From positions 1 to 64,000 of the forward strand of contig NZ_BAEH01000004.1 of assembly GCF_000241305.1 (NCBI RefSeq): a stretch of DNA of 64,000 bases, given 5' to 3'. This stretch comes from Gordonia effusa NBRC 100432. Its GTDB lineage: Bacteria > Actinomycetota > Actinomycetes > Mycobacteriales > Mycobacteriaceae. Made by a program: the position numbers and the translations under genes. A model generated the notes under the pieces. The model was not told the origin of the DNA, searched no databases, and saw only the letters and a program-made list of their open reading frames with translations. Below, piece after piece: positions 30,687 to 41,726 of this stretch; positions within the stretch are counted from its first letter, which is position 1, and the number at the start of each line of letters is the position of its first letter.

Positions 30687-31322
30687 GTGGGAAAACTCAT
30701 CGCGGTGGAAGGCCTCGACGGCGCAGGAAAGAACACCTTGGTGACATCGCTGGTCACCGGTTGGCGCGCGCGGGGAATGTCGGTCGCGACTCTCGCGTTC
30801 CCGCGCTACGGCGCGGCGGTCACCGCCGATATCGCCGCCGAAGCGTTGCACGGCCGCCACGGCGACCTCGCTTCCTCGGCCTACGCGATGGCAATGCTGT
30901 TCGCGCTCGACCGTGCCGACGCCGCCGGTCAGATTCGCGCCGACATCGATTCGCACGACGTCGTCATCTTGGATCGCTACGTCGCGTCGAACGCGGCGTA
31001 CAGCGCCGCGCGACTGGGCGAGCCGATTAGCGGTCCCGCGGCAACCTGGGTGGCCGACCTCGAGTTCGGACGATTCGCCCTGCCGGTGCCGAATCATCAA
31101 GTCTTCCTTGGGGTTCCAACGTCGGTGGCGGCCGAACGGGCACGCACGCGCGCGGCGTCGGATGCCACACGCGCACGCGACGCTTACGAACGCGACGGCG
31201 ATCTGCAGACCCGCGTCGACGCCGCGTATCGCGATTTGGCTGCGGCACAATGGTTTTCGCCGTGGTCGGTGACAACCGGTGAGGCGGACGACCCGGCGAT
31301 CGAGGAACTGACCGCCATCTGA
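30687..31322 (+). CDS. tmk: Thymidylate kinase
   Basis: A 211-residue kinase that phosphorylates dTMP to dTDP. The P-loop is EGLDGAGKNT (Asn before Thr is a conservative change from GKST). The DRY motif appears as VVILDRYVASNAAYSAAR near residue 95. The LID region is Arg-rich (AAERARTRAASDATRARDAYERD), like the mycobacterial enzyme. GTG 30687 is the start. In M. tuberculosis tmk sits beside mtrA on the same strand, as I recall; here it is on the opposite strand with the DUF1905-type gene between. Confidence 0.93.
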   Translation: MGKLIAVEGLDGAGKNTLVTSLVTGWRARGMSVATLAFPRYGAAVTADIAAEALHGRHGDLASSAYAMAMLFALDRADAAGQIRADIDSHDVVILDRYVASNAAYSAARLGEPISGPAATWVADLEFGRFALPVPNHQVFLGVPTSVAAERARTRAASDATRARDAYERDGDLQTRVDAAYRDLAAAQWFSPWSVTTGEADDPAIEELTAI

Positions 31323-31330
31323 CTAGCCCT

Positions 31331-31425
31331 CCCAATCGTCAAGTGCCCTTCCGACCGTCGAGCACCCTTCCGATCGTCGAGTGCCCTTCCGATGGTCGAG
31401 TGCCTTTTCGGTCGTCGAGTGCCGA
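31331..31425. repeat. Five tandem degenerate 19-bp repeats
   Basis: Five consecutive 19-base units with consensus TTCCGATCGTCGAGTGCCC start at 31331, 31350, 31369, 31388 and 31407. The last runs into GAAGCGAGCTTGCGAGC and TATCGAGACGC (to about 31460). It lies between the tmk and SMP-30 stops, which converge. The trailing block resembles a dispersed intergenic repeat; a looser copy is near 41030-41080. Confidence 0.75.
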
Positions 31426-31495
31426 AGCGAGCTTGCGAGCTTAGGGGTATCGAGACGCGGTGAGACGAACTCGAAACCTGCCGAAAGACCTCTGA

Positions 31496-32305
31496 TCACC
31501 GCTCCCCCAACTCAATTCGCACGATTTGCCCCGACCCGGCCATGTCCTGCCCCCAACCTGCGGCCGCGACATACAGCGTCGAACCGGAATCGTCGATCGC
31601 GCAGTCGAAACATCCGCGGTCCAGTTCCACCGTCGAAAGCACCTCACCACCTTCGGCAACCAGTGCGCAATGCTGCTGTGGCACACTGGCGTACCAAATC
31701 GCGCCAGAGGGATCAACCGAAATTCCATCTGGCGCAACACCTTCGCCGAGGTCGGCCCACACCCGACGATCACCCAACGATCCGTCATCGGCGATGGTGA
31801 ACGCGGTCAATCGCGCCGCATACGACTCCGCGACGATCAGCGTCGAGCCATCACCAGTGACCGCCATACCATTTGGAAAAGCGAGGTCATCAGCGACGCG
31901 GCGAACGGCCCGGTCAGGCGAGACCACTCCGATGAACCCCGGCGCGAACTCGCCACCCGGAAAGTCGAATCCGATGTTATTGACGAAGACATGTCCACGC
32001 GGGTCGACAGCGATGTCGTTGTAGGGCTTATCCGACAGCACCGAGAGATCAGCGAATCCGGTGAGCGCACCGTCTCCGGTCACAGTTGTCAACGCTGCGC
32101 CTCCACCGGTGCAGACCAGAGTCCCGTCCGGCAACCAGTCAAAACAGATGGGCATCCCCGGCAGGGTCGCCACGGGATGTTCAGCGCCATCGGCGGCTAC
32201 GCGAATGATCCTCTGCGCGAACCAGTCCGCGAACCAAAACTCGCTGGCTCGGATCCTTGCTGATTCCACGAGCCCGTGTCCGGACGCGATAATTGTGGAC
32301 GACAT
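31496..32305 (-). CDS. SMP-30/gluconolactonase-family protein
   Basis: A 269-residue six-bladed beta-propeller of the SMP-30/gluconolactonase/LRE family, whose members hydrolyse lactones using a bound divalent metal. Family segments are FWFADWFAQRIIRV, PICFDWLPDGTLVC, YNDIAVDPRGHVFVNNIGFD, FPNGMAVTGDGSTLIVAES and APDGISVDPSGAIWYASV. These carry the metal-binding Asn/Asp positions. The start is ATG 32305 (AAGGAG six bases upstream) or the adjacent ATG 32308. Substrate is unknown. It is followed upstream on the same strand by an MFS pump, with 64 bases between. Confidence 0.9.
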   Translation of the reverse strand: MSSTIIASGHGLVESARIRASEFWFADWFAQRIIRVAADGAEHPVATLPGMPICFDWLPDGTLVCTGGGAALTTVTGDGALTGFADLSVLSDKPYNDIAVDPRGHVFVNNIGFDFPGGEFAPGFIGVVSPDRAVRRVADDLAFPNGMAVTGDGSTLIVAESYAARLTAFTIADDGSLGDRRVWADLGEGVAPDGISVDPSGAIWYASVPQQHCALVAEGGEVLSTVELDRGCFDCAIDDSGSTLYVAAAGWGQDMAGSGQIVRIELGER

Positions 32306-32369
32306 CATCAACTCCTTCGTATCGGCTGTCGGTAGGGACTGACCGTCCGACTACGAAGAACTCATCGCC

Positions 32370-33890
32370 TCAATGCACCAAACCGACCTCACTCGACTGT
32401 TTGGGCTTACGCCGCGGCAAGAAGAAGGCGGGCACCAGGGTCACCACCACCAGGCACAACGACACCGTCCAGGTGTGCGCGAATGCCGACGCCGCCTGGT
32501 CGAGACCTTCTTCGAAAATCTTCGGCGGCATCTTCGCCTCGATAGCCGGATTCATCTGCGCCGCTATCGCCGGGCGCGCGAACTCCTGACGCGCCAACAG
32601 CGTCGTGAGTACGACCGCGATGGTGGCCGTGCCGATCGAACTACCGGTTTGATTGACGATATTCATCAGCGACGACCCGCGCGCCACCTGCTGATGATTG
32701 AGCGTCTGTAGCGCGGCGGTCATCGTCGGCATCATCGTGGCGCCCATACCGAGGCCCATCACGAACAACGCACCTTCGATGGCGATCATCGGCGTATCCG
32801 CGCCGATCGTGGTGAAGAACGACAGTCCAAGACAGATCACGATCACACCGGTCAGGACAATGCGACCCGGTCCGATCTTGTCCACCAATCGCCCCGATAT
32901 CGGCATCGTGATCATCGCGCCGAGGCCCTGTGGAGCGATCAGCAAACCAGCGGTCAAGGTTGATACGCCGCGCACCTGTTGCAGATAGGACGGCAGCAAT
33001 AGCGCCGCGCCGAAGAACGCCATGACGAAGAACAGCATCGTCAGCACCGCGAAAGTCAGGTCACGGTTCTTGAACAAATGCAGGTCGATGAGCGGATGTT
33101 CGGTGCGCAACGCGTGGAACACGAATCCCACTAGCAGCGCCAACCCGATAATGCCAGGTACCAGCACTCTGACGGCGATCACCCGACCTTCGCCCGGGAT
33201 CGACGACACGCCGAACAGGAACAGCGCGAGCCCCGGCGATGCGAGCAACATGCCGACGAAGTCGAAGGATTGCGACGGCTGGGGATTGTCCGGTTCGAGC
33301 ACGATGGCGGCGAGGGTCAGCGCGAGGATGCCGATCGGCACGTTGATCAGGAAGATCCAATGCCAGCTGAAGTCTTCGATCAACCAGCCACCCAGAATCG
33401 GTCCGCCGATGGGGCCGAGCAGCATCGGTATACCGATGATCGCCATCACCCGGCCGACCCGGTCCGGGCCGGCCGCTTGCGTCATGATCGTCATGGCCAA
33501 CGGCATCAACATGCCTCCGCCTAGACCCTGAATGACTCGAAACCCGATGAGCGACTGGATATTCCACGCCGTACTGCATAGCACCGAGCCGAGTACGAAC
33601 AGCACGAGCGCGAGCATGTACAGCCGCTTGGTGCCGAATCGGTCGGCGGCCCAGCCAGTTAGCGGGATGACAGTCGCGAGCGCGAGCGTGTAACCGGTCA
33701 TCGACCACGCCGCGAATGTGTAGCTAGTTGAGAAGACGTCCTGGAAGGTGGGGATAGCGACGTTGACGACGGTGATGTCGAGGATCGACATGATCGCGCC
33801 GATAATTACCACCCCGGCGATCTTCAGCACGCGCGCGTCGAGCCCGTCCGGCGGGGTCGTGGCACCCGCCTGGGATGAGGATGAAGTCAT
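32370..33890 (-). CDS. MFS drug efflux transporter, DHA2 (EmrB/QacA) family
   Basis: A 506-residue membrane protein with about 14 helices. Helix 1 carries the DHA2 signature MSILDITVVNVAIPTFQDVF, followed by AADRFGTKRLYMLALVLFVLG (motif A). GGPILGGWLIEDFSWHWIFLINVPIG is motif C with the family's typical sequence. It should export hydrophobic toxic compounds by proton antiport. The ATG start is at 33890. The neighbouring SMP-30 gene may be in the same transcript. No regulator is adjacent. Confidence 0.93.
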   Translation of the reverse strand: MTSSSSQAGATTPPDGLDARVLKIAGVVIIGAIMSILDITVVNVAIPTFQDVFSTSYTFAAWSMTGYTLALATVIPLTGWAADRFGTKRLYMLALVLFVLGSVLCSTAWNIQSLIGFRVIQGLGGGMLMPLAMTIMTQAAGPDRVGRVMAIIGIPMLLGPIGGPILGGWLIEDFSWHWIFLINVPIGILALTLAAIVLEPDNPQPSQSFDFVGMLLASPGLALFLFGVSSIPGEGRVIAVRVLVPGIIGLALLVGFVFHALRTEHPLIDLHLFKNRDLTFAVLTMLFFVMAFFGAALLLPSYLQQVRGVSTLTAGLLIAPQGLGAMITMPISGRLVDKIGPGRIVLTGVIVICLGLSFFTTIGADTPMIAIEGALFVMGLGMGATMMPTMTAALQTLNHQQVARGSSLMNIVNQTGSSIGTATIAVVLTTLLARQEFARPAIAAQMNPAIEAKMPPKIFEEGLDQAASAFAHTWTVSLCLVVVTLVPAFFLPRRKPKQSSEVGLVH

Positions 33891-33961
33891 CGACTTAGCG
33901 TGTCACGATTCGATTCGATTCGCGGTCGTGCCGGAAAGAATTCGTTCGGCGAATCTACATC

Positions 33962-34342
33962 TCAGCGCAGATCGCGTCGAAGCGGATGACTCGCCGGCAC
34001 CTCGACGAGGACGATCGGCACCCCGTCCGGGTCGGCGATCCACATTTCGATCAGTCCCCAAGGTTCGGTCCGCGCCTCACGGGTGATCTCGACGCCGAGG
34101 TCGCGCAGTTGCTCGGCCGTCGCACCAACATCGCGCACCTGCAACCAGATGGCACCACTGAACCCCGACGGCTCCGCATCACCGTGCCCGGCGACCTCGA
34201 TCAGACTCTGCCCGGCGAAAAACACTGTGCCGCCGGGGTATTCGCGATAGATCGCCAAACCGAGCAGATCTCGATAGAACGCAAGAGTGGTGCCGTAGTC
34301 GGCTGGACGCAGGATTAGCCTGCTGCTCAGAATTTCGACCAC
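33962..34342 (-). CDS. VOC-superfamily (glyoxalase/bleomycin-resistance-like) protein
   Basis: A 126-residue single vicinal-oxygen-chelate domain. Beta-alpha-beta repeats are seen in LILRPADYGTTLAFYRDLLGL and AIWLQVRDVGATAEQLRDLGV. It ends WGLIEMWIADPDGVPIVLVE with the metal-ligand Glu. GTG 34342 starts the frame. Metal and substrate are unknown. It lies 35 bases downstream of ahcY on the same strand and could be cotranscribed. Confidence 0.85.
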   Translation of the reverse strand: MVEILSSRLILRPADYGTTLAFYRDLLGLAIYREYPGGTVFFAGQSLIEVAGHGDAEPSGFSGAIWLQVRDVGATAEQLRDLGVEITREARTEPWGLIEMWIADPDGVPIVLVEVPASHPLRRDLR

Positions 34343-34377
34343 GACACCACCCTAATGGTTAGTGCGTCCCTATTGGC

Positions 34378-35853
<1,476 letters not shown>

Positions 35854-36014
35854 CTATCTCCCCTGAATATTTCACGGACGGCGATTTGCTTTCGCCCAGG
35901 CTATCGGACGGCCAAGTTGGGGTCGCCTTCACCCCGAATGGGTGACGGAAACCCGCACCTAACGACTTACGGTTAAAAGGGACGCCGCCGGCAAATCCCT
36001 TGGGAGGAACAGTT

Positions 36015-37850
36015 TTGACCACAGAAACCAGCTATCCGTTCGACGATGCACGGGACTACGCCGACACCCAACGCGGATTCATCGGTACGCGGTCGCCGGG
36101 CACGATTACCAACGACCGCGGCGAGGTCGTATGGGATTGCGACTCATACGATTTCATCAGCGGCGAGGCTCCGCCGACCGTCCACCCAAGTCTGTGGCGT
36201 CAGTCGGAATTGGTCGCCCGGCACGGCCTATTCGAGGTTGTCGACGGCATCTACCAGGTACGCGGCTTTGACCTGTCGAATATCACCTTCATCGAAGGCG
36301 ACGCCGGCATTATCGTTATCGATCCGCTCATCTCCACCGAGACCGCGGCTGCCGCGCTGGCGTTGTATCGCGAGCACCGCGGGAACCGACCGGTCGTCGC
36401 GGTCATCTACACACACTGTCACGTAGACCACTTCGGTGGTGTCAAGGGCGTGACCACCCAGGAAGACGTCGACGCGGGACGCGTGCAGATCATCGCGCCG
36501 GCAGGTTTCCTCGAACCGGCTATCGCCGAAAACCTTTATGTCGGTACGGCAATGGCGCGGCGGGCAGGCTATATGTACGGGGCGGCCTTGCCACGTACCC
36601 CGCTCGGAAGCGTGGGCGCTGGGCTCGGACAAACCACCTCCACCGGAAGTGTCACGTTGATCCGGCCAACGGTCGACATCACCGAGACCGGTCAGGAGTT
36701 GGTCGTCGACGGCACGCGCATCGTCTTCCAGTTGGCACCGGGCACCGAGGCACCAGCCGAGATGCACTTCCATTTCCCAGATCACCGGGCGTTATGTATC
36801 GCGGAGAATGCCACGCATACCCTGCACAACATCCTCACCCTGCGCGGTGCCGTCGTTCGGGACGCACATATCTGGGCCCACTATCTGGGCGAGGCAATCG
36901 CGATGTTCGGTGACCAGACCGACGTGGTCTTCGCGTCGCATCATTGGCCAACCTGGGACCACGACCGCGCTATCGGCTTTCTCGAGATTCAACGCGACCT
37001 CTACGCGTATCTCCACGACCAGACGGTTCGGATGATCAACAAGGGCTACACGGGCGCCGAGATCGCCGAACGCATCTCGCTACCGCCCGCGTTGGACAAC
37101 GTATGGGCGACGCACGGCTACTACGGTTCGGTCAGCCACAACGTGAAAGCCATCTACCAGCGCTATATGGGGTGGTACGACGGCAACCCCGCACGGCTGT
37201 GGCGGCATACGCCGGCGCAGGCCGCTATCCGCTACGTGGAGTTCATGGGCGGCGCCGACGCGGTGGTGGCCAAAGCGCGCGAGTCCAAGGAGGCGGGCGA
37301 TTTACGCTGGGCCGCAGAAGTTCTCGACCACGTCGTCTTCGCACAACCAGACCATGTGGAGGCGCGCGCACTGTATGCCGACACCGTGGAAGCACTCGGA
37401 TTCGGCTCCGAGAACGGGACCTGGCGCAACGTATATCTCTCCGCCGCAACGGAATTGCGCAACGGCAGCTTCGGCACCCCGACGGCCACCGCGCCGGGCG
37501 ACGTCATCGCGAACCTCTCACCGGAAATGTTCTTCGACGCCCTCGCCATCCAGATTGACGGCCCACGCGCCTGGGATCTGAATATCGAACTGCGGTGGGC
37601 CTTTCCGGATCACGACGCCGTGCTGCGGACGCGACTACGCAATGGCGTTTTCAGTCACGACGCCGATTCGCCGGGCGATGTCGACGCGACGCTCACTGTG
37701 CCGAAAGGTGCGCTGGCCGCACTGGCTACGTCGGATCTGGAGCGAGCGCGAGCAGTGGGACTCACTGTCGACGGCACGCCAGCAGTTGTCGCGCAAATCT
37801 TCGACGTACTCGATCCCGGCGATCCCAACTTCGAGATAATTCTGCCCTAG
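36015..37850 (+). CDS. Alkyl sulfatase, SdsA1/BDS1 family metallo-beta-lactamase fold
   Basis: A 611-residue enzyme that cleaves sulfate esters such as alkyl sulfates. The metallo-beta-lactamase domain carries THCHVDHFGG (HxHxDH binuclear zinc motif, about residue 135). Further ligand regions are CIAENATHTLHNI and FASHHWPTWD. A dimerisation domain follows (about 330-470, IRYVEFMGGADAVVAKARES). A C-terminal SCP2-like domain ends the protein (LNIELRWAFPDHDAVLRTRL). The start is TTG 36015 with GGAGG seven bases upstream. No signal peptide is visible. It converges on the LAL regulator gene with 16 bases between stops. Confidence 0.92.
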   Translation: MTTETSYPFDDARDYADTQRGFIGTRSPGTITNDRGEVVWDCDSYDFISGEAPPTVHPSLWRQSELVARHGLFEVVDGIYQVRGFDLSNITFIEGDAGIIVIDPLISTETAAAALALYREHRGNRPVVAVIYTHCHVDHFGGVKGVTTQEDVDAGRVQIIAPAGFLEPAIAENLYVGTAMARRAGYMYGAALPRTPLGSVGAGLGQTTSTGSVTLIRPTVDITETGQELVVDGTRIVFQLAPGTEAPAEMHFHFPDHRALCIAENATHTLHNILTLRGAVVRDAHIWAHYLGEAIAMFGDQTDVVFASHHWPTWDHDRAIGFLEIQRDLYAYLHDQTVRMINKGYTGAEIAERISLPPALDNVWATHGYYGSVSHNVKAIYQRYMGWYDGNPARLWRHTPAQAAIRYVEFMGGADAVVAKARESKEAGDLRWAAEVLDHVVFAQPDHVEARALYADTVEALGFGSENGTWRNVYLSAATELRNGSFGTPTATAPGDVIANLSPEMFFDALAIQIDGPRAWDLNIELRWAFPDHDAVLRTRLRNGVFSHDADSPGDVDATLTVPKGALAALATSDLERARAVGLTVDGTPAVVAQIFDVLDPGDPNFEIILP

Positions 37851-37866
37851 CAACAGATTCGGTCTT

Positions 37867-40389
37867 TCACACCAGTCCAAGCTCCCGGCCGCGGGCGATC
37901 GCTTCGCGACGGCCGCTGACAGCCAGCTTCTGGTAGATCGAGCGTTGGTGCGTTTTCACCGTATTCACCGAGATATACAGCGCACCAGCGATTTCGGCCG
38001 TCGTCAGCGAACTCACCAGGTAGCGCAGCACATTCAGCTCCCGGTCGCTCAGTGGGACGAAAAGCGCTGTCGCTGAAGACTTTCGGATGCCGACAGCCGA
38101 CATCCGGCTCAACAGGTCCAGCGCGAACGCGGTCTGCGACGTTCCGTTCTCGATGCGCCGCGACAACAACGTGCGCAACTCATTCTGCCGAGCCAAAAAT
38201 GGCCGGCGGAATTCGGTATCACTCGCGAGTACCAGAGCTTCTTCGAGGCGATCGAGTTTGTCGCCATCGGATGTCGTGTCGAGCACCTGATCCACCAAGC
38301 GCTCCAGAATGTGGCGGGGCGCATCCGTCGGTGCGAGTGACGTGGCTGAGCCCGTTGGAGGTCGGTCACCGGCCACCTGAGCCGCGATGACATCGGCTAG
38401 TCGCGCCGCGTTCTCGATCAGCGGCGGCGGTACCAGTGACTCGGAAATCTCCGATCTCCCGGTTCGTAGGATCGACGCGGCGTCGTAGGCGGTACCGGCG
38501 GCCAAGGCAAGCTGAACTCGCATCAACATCACCGCGAACAGCCTCGCCGGTTCGGTCGCCGCCGACGCCGCGCGGTCAAGCCACTGAGCCGAATCGCTAA
38601 GATCGTCGCGGTCCAATGACACACCGGCCAGCGCGAGGAATGCGACCGAGTCCTGCGCCTGCGCCGGTATGCCCGCGGCCGCGAACCCGTTGATCGCCTC
38701 GGTTGCCCATTCGGCAGCTTCGACCAATTCGCCTGCCTCCCAACATAAATAAGATAGCTGAGCCCTCGCGGTGTGGACCGGTAGGAGAGTTTGCGAAATA
38801 GGACGGTGTCGCGCGGCGTCACGAAGGTGCGCGCGCGCCGCCGCGACGTCGCCAAGCCATAACTCACATGTTCCGGCGCTACTCCAGAGCAGTATTCGCA
38901 ACGCCGCCCAATCGGCTATGCCGAGGTCGGCGAGAACGTGCGCGTCGGTTGGCATCGTTCGGCACCTGGCGAGGACGCCGACAAGGTCGCCCGCGCATCG
39001 CATCACCCGCAAATCGATGAAGTCCAGAACGAATTCGTATCGTCGACGCTGGCGATCGTCGACCCGATGCAACTCCGCACGAGTTGCGGCCACCAGCTCC
39101 CCCACGCCCGACGTCATACCGCTCATCGATTGTGCCGCAGCAACTCCCAGCGCCAGACCGGGATGCAACAACAGCACCTCTCCCGGCACTGCGGATAAGG
39201 TGGAGCTGAGATCGGCCGGTGACTGGCGCACGGTCCAGGTCACCACGTTGACTCCGACCAGCTCGCCGGCGAGCGACCACGCCTCGGCGGCAAGCGCATG
39301 ATGTAGCGCGGTTAACGGTTCGTCCTGGTCCCGATACCAGAGCGCTGCCACGCGGTGTAGTTCCAGGCGCGCGGGGCGATCGGTAGCCCGCGACCGCAGG
39401 AAGTCGAGCAGGAGTGGATGTATGCGGTACCACCCCAGATGATCGCCAAGTTCGTGAACAAAGGCGTTGAGGTGGGACAGTTCGGCGAGTATCTCGGCAC
39501 TGTGCGCTCCCCCGCCGAGAGCCTCGGCGAGGTCGGCGCAGACCTCGTCCACGGTGCTTATGCGGGCCAGAAAGTTCCGCCATCGCGTCGGGAGGCCCAG
39601 ATAGACCTCGTTCATCAGGTAGTCGGCAATATATCCAGACCGGCCGGAGAAGCGCTCGATGAACGCCTTGGGGTCGTCGGTGCCGTTGAGTCCGAGCGCA
39701 GCGAGTCGCAGGCCGGCCGCCCAACCCTCGGTGCGCCCAACCACCGATGCCAATTCGCCGTCACCCAGCCCGACGTCGAGCTGAGCGAATAGCAATCTCG
39801 CCTCACTATTGTTGAACCGCAACACTTCCGCTCGGATGTCGACGAGCATTCCGTCGGCCCGCATCCGATGCAGCGGCCACGGCGGGTCGTGCCGAGAGAT
39901 CGCCACCAGGTGCAGGTTGGGTGCGCCCGCGGCGATGAACTCGACTAGTTGATCGTGGATCTTCTCGCCGGTGACGCCGTTGAGGTCATCGAGTACGACG
40001 ATCACTTCGTCGGCCCGCCGGGAGAGCCACTGCGCCAACCGAACGGGCACCTCGGTCGGAGCGCTGTCGATCAGGCCGCGTATGTCGCGGAGGTCGTCGC
40101 TGTCGTCGGCGTAATGAGCGAGCGCGTCGACAATCCCCGACCAGATCGACCTCTCGTTGTCGCCAATGCCGGCAACATTCACCCATGCCGCGTCGCTGAG
40201 CCCTCGCTCGTCCAACCACGACGCGACCGCCAACGATTTGCCATAGCCGGCCGGCGCGCAGAGGAGCACACACGGAAGCATCCGCGCATCGTCGAGAGTC
40301 TCCAGGACGCGCGGCCGTAGCACGACGTTGCGCGCCACCGGGCGAGTGAGCTTCACCGAAGCTCGACTCGTTTTGAGTCGACCCGTCAT
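37867..40389 (-). CDS. Large ATP-binding LuxR-family (LAL/MalT-like) transcriptional regulator
   Basis: A regulator of about 840 residues. The N-terminal STAND-type ATPase has P-loop CAPAGYGKSLA (about residue 44) and a Walker B-like VIVVLDDLNGV. A long tetratricopeptide-like helical middle follows. The last 65 residues are a LuxR HTH (LSDRELNVLRYLVSSLTTAE, then SVNTVKTHQRSIYQKLAV). Such proteins activate genes when an inducer binds the repeat region. ATG 40389 or an upstream in-frame GTG (about 40398) is the start; the frame opens to 40467. It is convergent with the alkyl sulfatase and divergent from a small protein gene. Its inducer is unknown. Confidence 0.92.
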   Translation of the reverse strand: MTGRLKTSRASVKLTRPVARNVVLRPRVLETLDDARMLPCVLLCAPAGYGKSLAVASWLDERGLSDAAWVNVAGIGDNERSIWSGIVDALAHYADDSDDLRDIRGLIDSAPTEVPVRLAQWLSRRADEVIVVLDDLNGVTGEKIHDQLVEFIAAGAPNLHLVAISRHDPPWPLHRMRADGMLVDIRAEVLRFNNSEARLLFAQLDVGLGDGELASVVGRTEGWAAGLRLAALGLNGTDDPKAFIERFSGRSGYIADYLMNEVYLGLPTRWRNFLARISTVDEVCADLAEALGGGAHSAEILAELSHLNAFVHELGDHLGWYRIHPLLLDFLRSRATDRPARLELHRVAALWYRDQDEPLTALHHALAAEAWSLAGELVGVNVVTWTVRQSPADLSSTLSAVPGEVLLLHPGLALGVAAAQSMSGMTSGVGELVAATRAELHRVDDRQRRRYEFVLDFIDLRVMRCAGDLVGVLARCRTMPTDAHVLADLGIADWAALRILLWSSAGTCELWLGDVAAARAHLRDAARHRPISQTLLPVHTARAQLSYLCWEAGELVEAAEWATEAINGFAAAGIPAQAQDSVAFLALAGVSLDRDDLSDSAQWLDRAASAATEPARLFAVMLMRVQLALAAGTAYDAASILRTGRSEISESLVPPPLIENAARLADVIAAQVAGDRPPTGSATSLAPTDAPRHILERLVDQVLDTTSDGDKLDRLEEALVLASDTEFRRPFLARQNELRTLLSRRIENGTSQTAFALDLLSRMSAVGIRKSSATALFVPLSDRELNVLRYLVSSLTTAEIAGALYISVNTVKTHQRSIYQKLAVSGRREAIARGRELGLV

Positions 40390-40516
40390 CGTCGCCACCA
40401 CTCTCCGCGATCTATACCGGTCGATTTCATCCTTTTCGCATGACCTCAGGCGTGGCCAGTGCGGCAATGCTGATCAATACAGGTTGACTTCGCGCGACGG
40501 CGGCAGGGTGATGACA

Positions 40517-40723
40517 ATGTCGGACATCTATCGATTCCGAATAGAAGGAGTCGTGAGTCCGGAACTGATTGCCACTTTCCATCCGCTGAGCACAGTAGTT
40601 GATTCTAACGGCACGGAGTTCGCCTGTCTTATTAACGACAGTCCACAGTTGTTCGGCATCGTCGCCCGGTGTGAGACGTTGGGCCTGAATCTCATTTCTA
40701 TGATGCGTATGCGCAGCGTATGA
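40517..40723 (+). CDS. Small conserved-type actinobacterial protein
   Basis: A 68-residue protein (ATG 40517, AGGG eight bases upstream; ATG 40511 is also in frame). The pattern YRFRIEGVVSPELIATFHPL, then EFACLINDSPQLFGIVARCE and TLGLNLISM, matches a family of about 70-residue proteins I recall as common in actinobacteria. They have a short beta-alpha-beta shape and a DQxxLxGxLxxxxxLGLxL core. The function is unknown. It is divergent from the LAL regulator and may be controlled by it. Downstream is a long gene-free stretch. Confidence 0.65.
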   Translation: MSDIYRFRIEGVVSPELIATFHPLSTVVDSNGTEFACLINDSPQLFGIVARCETLGLNLISMMRMRSV

Positions 40724-41637
40724 GGTTGCGGTCACGTCTAGCGCTTCATTAAAATGGCTTAATTAATCATCATTCCATTTCCGCACAAATAATCGCCCAT
40801 TGCGAATTACCAGTTCACGTGAGGCATCTATCCAGCTCCCGCTGGTAAATCGACTAGACCTCGACGGCTGCATGTGTCAAATCTCCCTACGGTAGTTTTC
40901 CACGGGCACCAACCACAGGGTCGCGATCCATTCAGATGGTCAATTGACCCAATATTCGATAGTCGAGCGTCCTACCAACTTAGCGTCGAGTGCCACCCAC
41001 CAACAAGCCCGACGAACCCACCAACGCGGTGGTCGAGTGGGCTCGACGAGCGGCTAGCGAGACGCGCGTGTATCGACCCGGCGAGTCGACACACGTGGCG
41101 ACCTCAGCACCCCGCGTGGACAACACCGTTAGACCACTGCCGACGGTCGAGGCAGAAGTGAGAGATGAAGAATCTCAATCCACACTGAGAATTCACATCC
41201 GGAGATCTGAAGCAGTTCATCTACCCATAACTCTCTGAAGCGGGACTCTGGCCAGCAGTGAAAGTCAATTGCTATTGGAGTCAGAGAAATTGGGTCTGCG
41301 AATACCCGTTCGTCGTCACTCGATATGCCGGTACTGATAGCAATCGAGATATCCCGCGGAGTATTCGGCGTACTGCGGGCGACCACAGAACCTGGATCGC
41401 ATCAGCCAGGTTTTCACTCTCGACGTTGTTTGTGTCCAGCCGCAGCCAATAGCGACGACCTCCCGGGAATGACGCCTTGGTCTCCTGGTTGGCACTCCAC
41501 TGGAGACTTCAGGAAATTACATATGCGCCGCGGCGCTCAACCATATCTGCTGAGACATACGCCGCTATGGAGTTCCGACCGCAAGGTTGCAAGACAGCGC
41601 ACCCTAGTGACGGGTCCCACACGCCCCAACCGTCCTA
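40724..41637. other. About 0.9-kb stretch without a supportable gene
   Basis: The first 100 bases are AT-richer than the neighbourhood. Short frames exist on both strands (largest about 95 codons) but lack ribosome sites and protein-like composition. Around 41030-41080 the sequence shares GTCGAGT...GCGAGACGC...TATCGA elements with the block after the 19-bp repeats at 31.4 kb. It marks the left border of the accessory region. Confidence 0.55.
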
Positions 41638-41660
41638 GTTAGGGCTTTAACTGCCCTAAC
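41638..41660. promoter_or_regulatory. WYL-regulon operator 1
   Basis: GTTAGGGC, seven bases (TTTAACT), then GCCCTAAC form a perfect 8-bp inverted repeat, 66 bases upstream of the SDR start. The core TAGGRC-N3-AACT-GNCCTA recurs before the epoxide hydrolase and before the WYL regulator itself. Confidence 0.75.
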
Positions 41661-41726
41661 CGGGCGGTAACTTCGCTTACGACCTTCAAATCAAGTTAAT
41701 AACCAGAAAATGGAGAACGAAACACA

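Noticed and set aside
31331-31425. Short regular repeats as a CRISPR array
   Set aside because: The units are directly abutting and have no unique spacers, so this is a tandem repeat.
35854-36014. Possible SAH or SAM riboswitch upstream of ahcY
   Set aside because: I read the minus-strand leader for the SAH-riboswitch core and for paired stems around the start; neither was convincing.
38879-39724. 281-codon frame inside the LAL regulator gene
   Set aside because: Same-strand shifted frame with Arg/Gly-rich composition and no start context.
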